Shown here in pieces: positions 60,663-64,000 of a stretch of DNA of 64,000 nucleotides. The DNA is from Lelliottia amnigena (GTDB lineage: Bacteria > Pseudomonadota > Gammaproteobacteria > Enterobacterales > Enterobacteriaceae). Below the pieces are notes generated by a model. The model ran no database searches, was not told the origin of the DNA, and saw nothing but the letters and a program-made list of their open reading frames with translations. A program made the position numbers and the translations under genes. The stretch lies in assembly GCA_900635465.1 (NCBI GenBank), contig LR134135.1, positions 2,356,001 to 2,420,000 on the forward strand, given 5' to 3'. How positions within the stretch are numbered: position 1 is the stretch's first letter; the number at the start of each line of letters is the position of its first letter.

Positions 60663-61667
60663 TTATAACGGGTCTACTTTCAGGCAGGAAACCGCGTGAC
60701 GGAAACTTCCTTCAAGTACTGGCCGGGTTTGTGCACATTCCGGACCGGCCAGCGGGCAGCGCGTACGGAATACGCAGCCAGATGGCGGGTTTATCGGTGA
60801 CGGCAACTCGCCTTCCAGAAGCTGAATTTTTTTATTTTTTTCCAGATCCGGATCGGGAACCGGCACCGCCGACATCAGCGCTTTGGTGTAAGGGTGCAGC
60901 GGATTGTGGTAAACCTCATCGTAGGTCCCCAGCTCTACCGCGTGGCCCAAATACATCACCAGTACACGATCTGAAATGTGTTTAACCACCGCCAGGTCGT
61001 GCGCGATGAAGATCAACGACAGCCCCATTTCACGCTGTAATTTTTGCAGCAGGTTAACCACCTGCGCCTGGATGGAAACATCCAGCGCGGAAACCGGTTC
61101 GTCGCAAATAATCAGCTTAGGTTCCAGAATCAACGCACGCGCAATACCAATACGCTGACACTGCCCACCCGAAAACTCATGCGGGTAGCGGTTGATGAGG
61201 TTGGGCAACAGCCCTACTTTCATCATCATCGCTTTCACGCGGTCGCGCGCTTCCTGGCGGGACATTTTGGGATGATAAGTGCGCAGAGGTTCCGCGATAA
61301 TCTCCCCAATCGTCATACGTGGGTTCAGGGATGCCAGCGGATCCTGGAAAATCATCTGGATGTCGCTGCGCACTTCGCGCCACTCGTCCGGCTTCATACC
61401 CAGCAGATCTTTGCCCAGCCACGCCACTTTACCTTCTGTAGCTTTAACAAGGCCGATGATGGCGCGGGCAAAAGTCGACTTACCGCAGCCCGATTCCCCA
61501 ACGACACCCAGGGTTTCACCTTCGTAAAGGCGCAGCGTGACGCCATCAACTGCTTTGAGGGTTTTGGCTGGCTGCCAGAACCACTGTTTGCCGTCCTTAA
61601 TGTCAAAATGCACTTTCAGATCGGCAATTTCGAGCAGCACATTTCTTTTTTCATCTATGGCGTTCAT
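60663..61667 (-). CDS. oppF: OppF, oligopeptide ABC transporter ATPase
   Basis: 334 residues. Walker A GESGCGKST, signature EFSGGQCQRIGIARAL, Walker B KLIICDEPVSALD, and the C-terminal oligopeptide-type Cys motif (CVFRTRCPLAGPECAQ). Pairs with OppD to power uptake through OppB/OppC. Overlaps oppD by four bases. Last gene of the operon. Confidence 0.98.
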   Translation of the reverse strand: MNAIDEKRNVLLEIADLKVHFDIKDGKQWFWQPAKTLKAVDGVTLRLYEGETLGVVGESGCGKSTFARAIIGLVKATEGKVAWLGKDLLGMKPDEWREVRSDIQMIFQDPLASLNPRMTIGEIIAEPLRTYHPKMSRQEARDRVKAMMMKVGLLPNLINRYPHEFSGGQCQRIGIARALILEPKLIICDEPVSALDVSIQAQVVNLLQKLQREMGLSLIFIAHDLAVVKHISDRVLVMYLGHAVELGTYDEVYHNPLHPYTKALMSAVPVPDPDLEKNKKIQLLEGELPSPINPPSGCVFRTRCPLAGPECAQTRPVLEGSFRHAVSCLKVDPL

Positions 61668-62668
61668 ACCAGCTCCTCGTACGGCTTAAAGCAGGCGCGC
61701 AGACGGCCTGGCGCAAACTCTTCCAGCGGCGGAGCGCTGTTACAGATTTCCATCGCATGCGGACAGCGTGGCTGGAACGGACAGCCTTTAGGCAGACGCA
61801 GCAGGTTCGGTGGGTTGCCTGGAATCGTCAGCAGAGATTCACCTTCCGCATCCAGACGCGGGACCGCATTCAACAGACCAATGGAATAAGGGTGCGCGGG
61901 ATTGTAAAACACATCGCGCGCCTTGCCGTATTCCATGGTACGGCCTGCATACATCACCAGCACCTTGTCACAGATACCCGCTACCACACCCAGGTCGTGG
62001 GTGATCATGATAATCGCCGTGTTGAACTCGCTTTTGAGTTCATTCAGCAACGTCATGATCTGCGCCTGCACGGTGACGTCCAGCGCGGTGGTCGGCTCAT
62101 CGGCAATCAGCAATTTAGGACGACAGAGCAACGCCATCGCGATCATCACGCGCTGGCGCATACCGCCCGAAAATTCATGCGGATACATGCGCATACGCTT
62201 ACGCGCTTCCGGCATTTTTACCGCATCCAACATTTTTACCGACTCTTCAAACGCTTCGGCTTTATTCATGCCTTTATGCAGCATGAGGACTTCCATCAGC
62301 TGCTCACCCACGCGCATGTACGGGTTCAGCGAGGTCATCGGGTCCTGGAAAATCATCGAAATCTGCTCGGCACGTAGCGTGTTCAGCTCGTGCTCCGGCA
62401 GGTTCAGAATGTTTTTACCGTTAAAGGTCGCGGTTCCGCTGATTCGGCCGTTTTGCGCCAGCAGGCCCATCAGCGCGAAGGCAGTTTGCGATTTACCGGA
62501 GCCAGATTCACCCACGATACCCAGCGTCTCGCCAGCACGCAGATCAAAGTTCAGATCGTTTACAGCCGTCACATCGCCATCGGGCGTTTGAAAGGTGACG
62601 CGTAAATCTTTGACGTCCAGCAGGACATTTTGCTGACGTGGCGCGGTTGCCGTTTCAATAATAGTCAT
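61664..62668 (-). CDS. oppD: OppD, oligopeptide ABC transporter ATPase
   Basis: 334 residues. Walker [11 protein letters not shown], signature EFSGGMRQRVMIAMAL, Walker B KLLIADEPTTALD, C-terminal Cys-containing motif (GCPFQPRCPHAMEIC). Starts 11 bases after oppC and overlaps oppF. Confidence 0.98.
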   Translation of the reverse strand: MTIIETATAPRQQNVLLDVKDLRVTFQTPDGDVTAVNDLNFDLRAGETLGIVGESGSGKSQTAFALMGLLAQNGRISGTATFNGKNILNLPEHELNTLRAEQISMIFQDPMTSLNPYMRVGEQLMEVLMLHKGMNKAEAFEESVKMLDAVKMPEARKRMRMYPHEFSGGMRQRVMIAMALLCRPKLLIADEPTTALDVTVQAQIMTLLNELKSEFNTAIIMITHDLGVVAGICDKVLVMYAGRTMEYGKARDVFYNPAHPYSIGLLNAVPRLDAEGESLLTIPGNPPNLLRLPKGCPFQPRCPHAMEICNSAPPLEEFAPGRLRACFKPYEELV

Positions 62669-62679
62669 GGCGGCACTCC

Positions 62680-63589
62680 TTAACGGTCTTTCGGGTCGAG
62701 GGCATCACGCAAGCCATCGCCGATAAAGTTGAAACAAAACAGGGTAACCACCAGGAAACCAGCCGGGAACAGCAGCAGCCACGGAGAAACTTCCATTGAG
62801 TTCGCGCCATCACTCAGCAGCGCACCCCAGCTGCTCAGCGGCTCTTGTGTACCCAAACCGAGGAAGCTCAGGAAAGATTCAAACAGAATCATGCTTGGCA
62901 CCAGCAGCGAGGCGTAGACCACGACGACGCCCAGCACGTTCGGAACGATGTGGCGTACCACGATCCCACCGACGGAAACACCGCCAACCTGCGCCGCTTC
63001 AATAAATTCTTTGCGCTTCAGGCTCAACGTCTGGCCACGCACAATACGCGCCATGTCCAGCCAGGACACCATCCCGATAGCCACGAAAATCAGCAGGATG
63101 TTTTGTCCAAAGAAAGTCACCAGCAAAATAACAAAGAACATGAACGGGAAGGAGTTCAGGATCTCCAGCAGACGCATCATCACGGAATCGACTTTGCCGC
63201 CCAAATAGCCGGAAAGAGAGCCGTAAAGCGTGCCGACAACAACAGCCACCAGCGCGGCGGCAATGCCCACCATCAGGGAGATACGTCCACCGATCGCCAC
63301 ACGCACCAGCAGATCGCGTCCGGATGAGTCGGTACCGAAATAGTGTCCAGACGTCATATCAGGCGCACTGGACATCATGCCCCAGTCGGTATCGAAGTAG
63401 GTGAACTGCGACAACACGGGGGGCGAGCGTCACGAATAATGCGATAAAGATCAGGACCACAAGGCTTGCGACCGCTGCACGGTTATGCATAAAGCGACGG
63501 CGGGCATCCTGCCATAGGCTGCGCCCTTCGACTTCGAGTTTCTCACTGAAGTTTTCCAGCGCCTCGCTGTTTTTATTACTCAACATCAT
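62680..63589 (-). CDS. oppC: OppC, oligopeptide permease (single-base frameshift, probable sequencing error)
   Basis: Inner-membrane permease with six helices and an N-terminal cytoplasmic arm (MMLSNKNSEALENFSEKLEV). The frame breaks after FVTLAP, where an extra G lies in GGGGGG at 63418-63423. The rest (from VLSQFTYFDTDWGMMSSAPD) is in the adjacent frame and includes the HYFGTDSSGRDLLVRVAIGG motif and EAA loop (EFIEAAQVGGVSVGGIVVRH). Corrected length 302 residues, as in E. coli. Confidence 0.94.
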
Positions 63590-63603
63590 GGCGTACTCCA
63601 GTG

Positions 63604-64000
63604 CTAGTAGCGAATTTTCGGGTCGATAACGGCATACAGCACATCGACAACGGCGTTAAAGAGGATCGTCAGTGCGCCAACGAGAATCGTCAGGCTCAGT
63701 ACTAACGAATAGTCACGGTTCAACGCGCCATTCACGAACAGCTGGCCGATACCCGGCAGGCCATAGATAGTTTCGATAACCATAGAGCCGGTGATAATCC
63801 CGACAAACGCAGGCCCCATATATGAGAGCACAGGCAGCAGCGCAGGTTTTAACGCGTGGCGAAGCACAATGCGATGCATCGGCAAGCCTTTAGCGCGCGC
63901 AGTACGAATGAAGTTTGAGTGCAACACTTCAATCATCGAACCACGGGTGATACGCGCGATGCTGGCAATGTAAGCCAGCGATAATGCCACCATTGGCAAA
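63604..64000 (-). CDS. oppB: OppB, oligopeptide permease, C-terminal part
   Basis: The last about 131 residues are visible; the gene continues beyond the window. EAA loop SNFIRTARAKGLPMHRIVLR and following helices match E. coli OppB (306 residues). Ends VDVLYAVIDPKIRY, 14 bases before oppC. Confidence 0.97.
   Translation of the reverse strand, partial: LPMVALSLAYIASIARITRGSMIEVLHSNFIRTARAKGLPMHRIVLRHALKPALLPVLSYMGPAFVGIITGSMVIETIYGLPGIGQLFVNGALNRDYSLVLSLTILVGALTILFNAVVDVLYAVIDPKIRY

Overview
The window is an enterobacterial chromosome segment. Almost every gene has an obvious Escherichia coli counterpart in the psp-sap-fabI-rnb-osmB-pyrF-ribA-acnA-cysB-topA-btuR-trp-ompW-tonB-cls-opp order. 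The protein sequences diverge from E. coli to a degree typical of Enterobacter, Lelliottia or Cronobacter-like relatives. An rpfF gene next to the rnb-linked PAS-GGDEF-EAL gene also points to that group. The species cannot be resolved from the sequence alone. No rRNA, tRNA, CRISPR array, insertion sequence or prophage was seen.

Layout. 1-2.7 kb: phage-shock operon pspABCD (leftward) with divergent pspF and a sigma54 promoter between them. 2.8-8.1 kb: sapABCDF peptide/polyamine ABC transporter operon. 8.3-9.7 kb: two tandem paralogous CRP-fold/HTH regulators of the IprA (YaiV) type, AT-rich and apparently an accessory insertion. 9.9-13.9 kb: fabI, yciW, rnb. 14.2-17.1 kb: a complete DSF-type quorum-sensing pair, rpfR (PAS-GGDEF-EAL receptor, the gmr/pdeR locus of E. 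coli) and convergent rpfF (DSF synthase). 17.3-23.3 kb: yciZ, yciT, osmB, yciH-pyrF, lapA-lapB, pgpB, ribA. 23.3-36.7 kb: acnA, the small-protein genes ymiC/yciX/ymiA, cysB, topA, yciN, sohB, yciK-btuR, rluB, and rnm-yciO. 36.7-43.5 kb: the trp operon with promoter/operator, leader peptide, attenuator and trpE-trpGD-trpCF-trpB-trpA.

Between trpA and ompW, where E. coli carries yciGFE, this genome has an accessory block (43.6-48.3 kb). It holds yedE-yedF (thiosulfate uptake/sulfur relay), an orphan PTS IIB, a GNAT acetyltransferase, ygaV-ygaP (sulfide-type ArsR repressor plus membrane rhodanese, with two tandem palindromic operators) and yagU. After ompW, yciCBA, tonB and yciI come a second accessory block (53-57.5 kb). 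This holds a ketopantoate-reductase-like enzyme, a DMT exporter, a LysR regulator, a DUF2569 membrane protein, leuE and a 43-residue hydrophobic protein. Then come yciY, clsA, yciU, a voltage-gated-type K+ channel with a C-terminal zinc ribbon, and oppFDCB (oppB cut by the window edge).

Data quality matters here. Ten single-base indels break otherwise perfect genes: pspA, sapA twice, sapC, sapD, acnA, topA, yciN, sohB and oppC. Nearly all lie in homopolymer runs, mostly G/C. Because topA and other conserved genes are hit and the rest of each protein is intact, I read these as sequencing errors of a homopolymer-sensitive method, not pseudogenes. Frameshifted genes are therefore given as single full-length features with the shift located.

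The most interesting biology is the rpfF/rpfR pair: signal synthase and c-di-GMP receptor side by side, sharing a CTAG in which both stop codons overlap. It is not wholly undescribed (related pairs are known in Cronobacter and Burkholderia), but it is absent from E. coli at this site. The ygaV double operator and the post-trp sulfur cluster come next.
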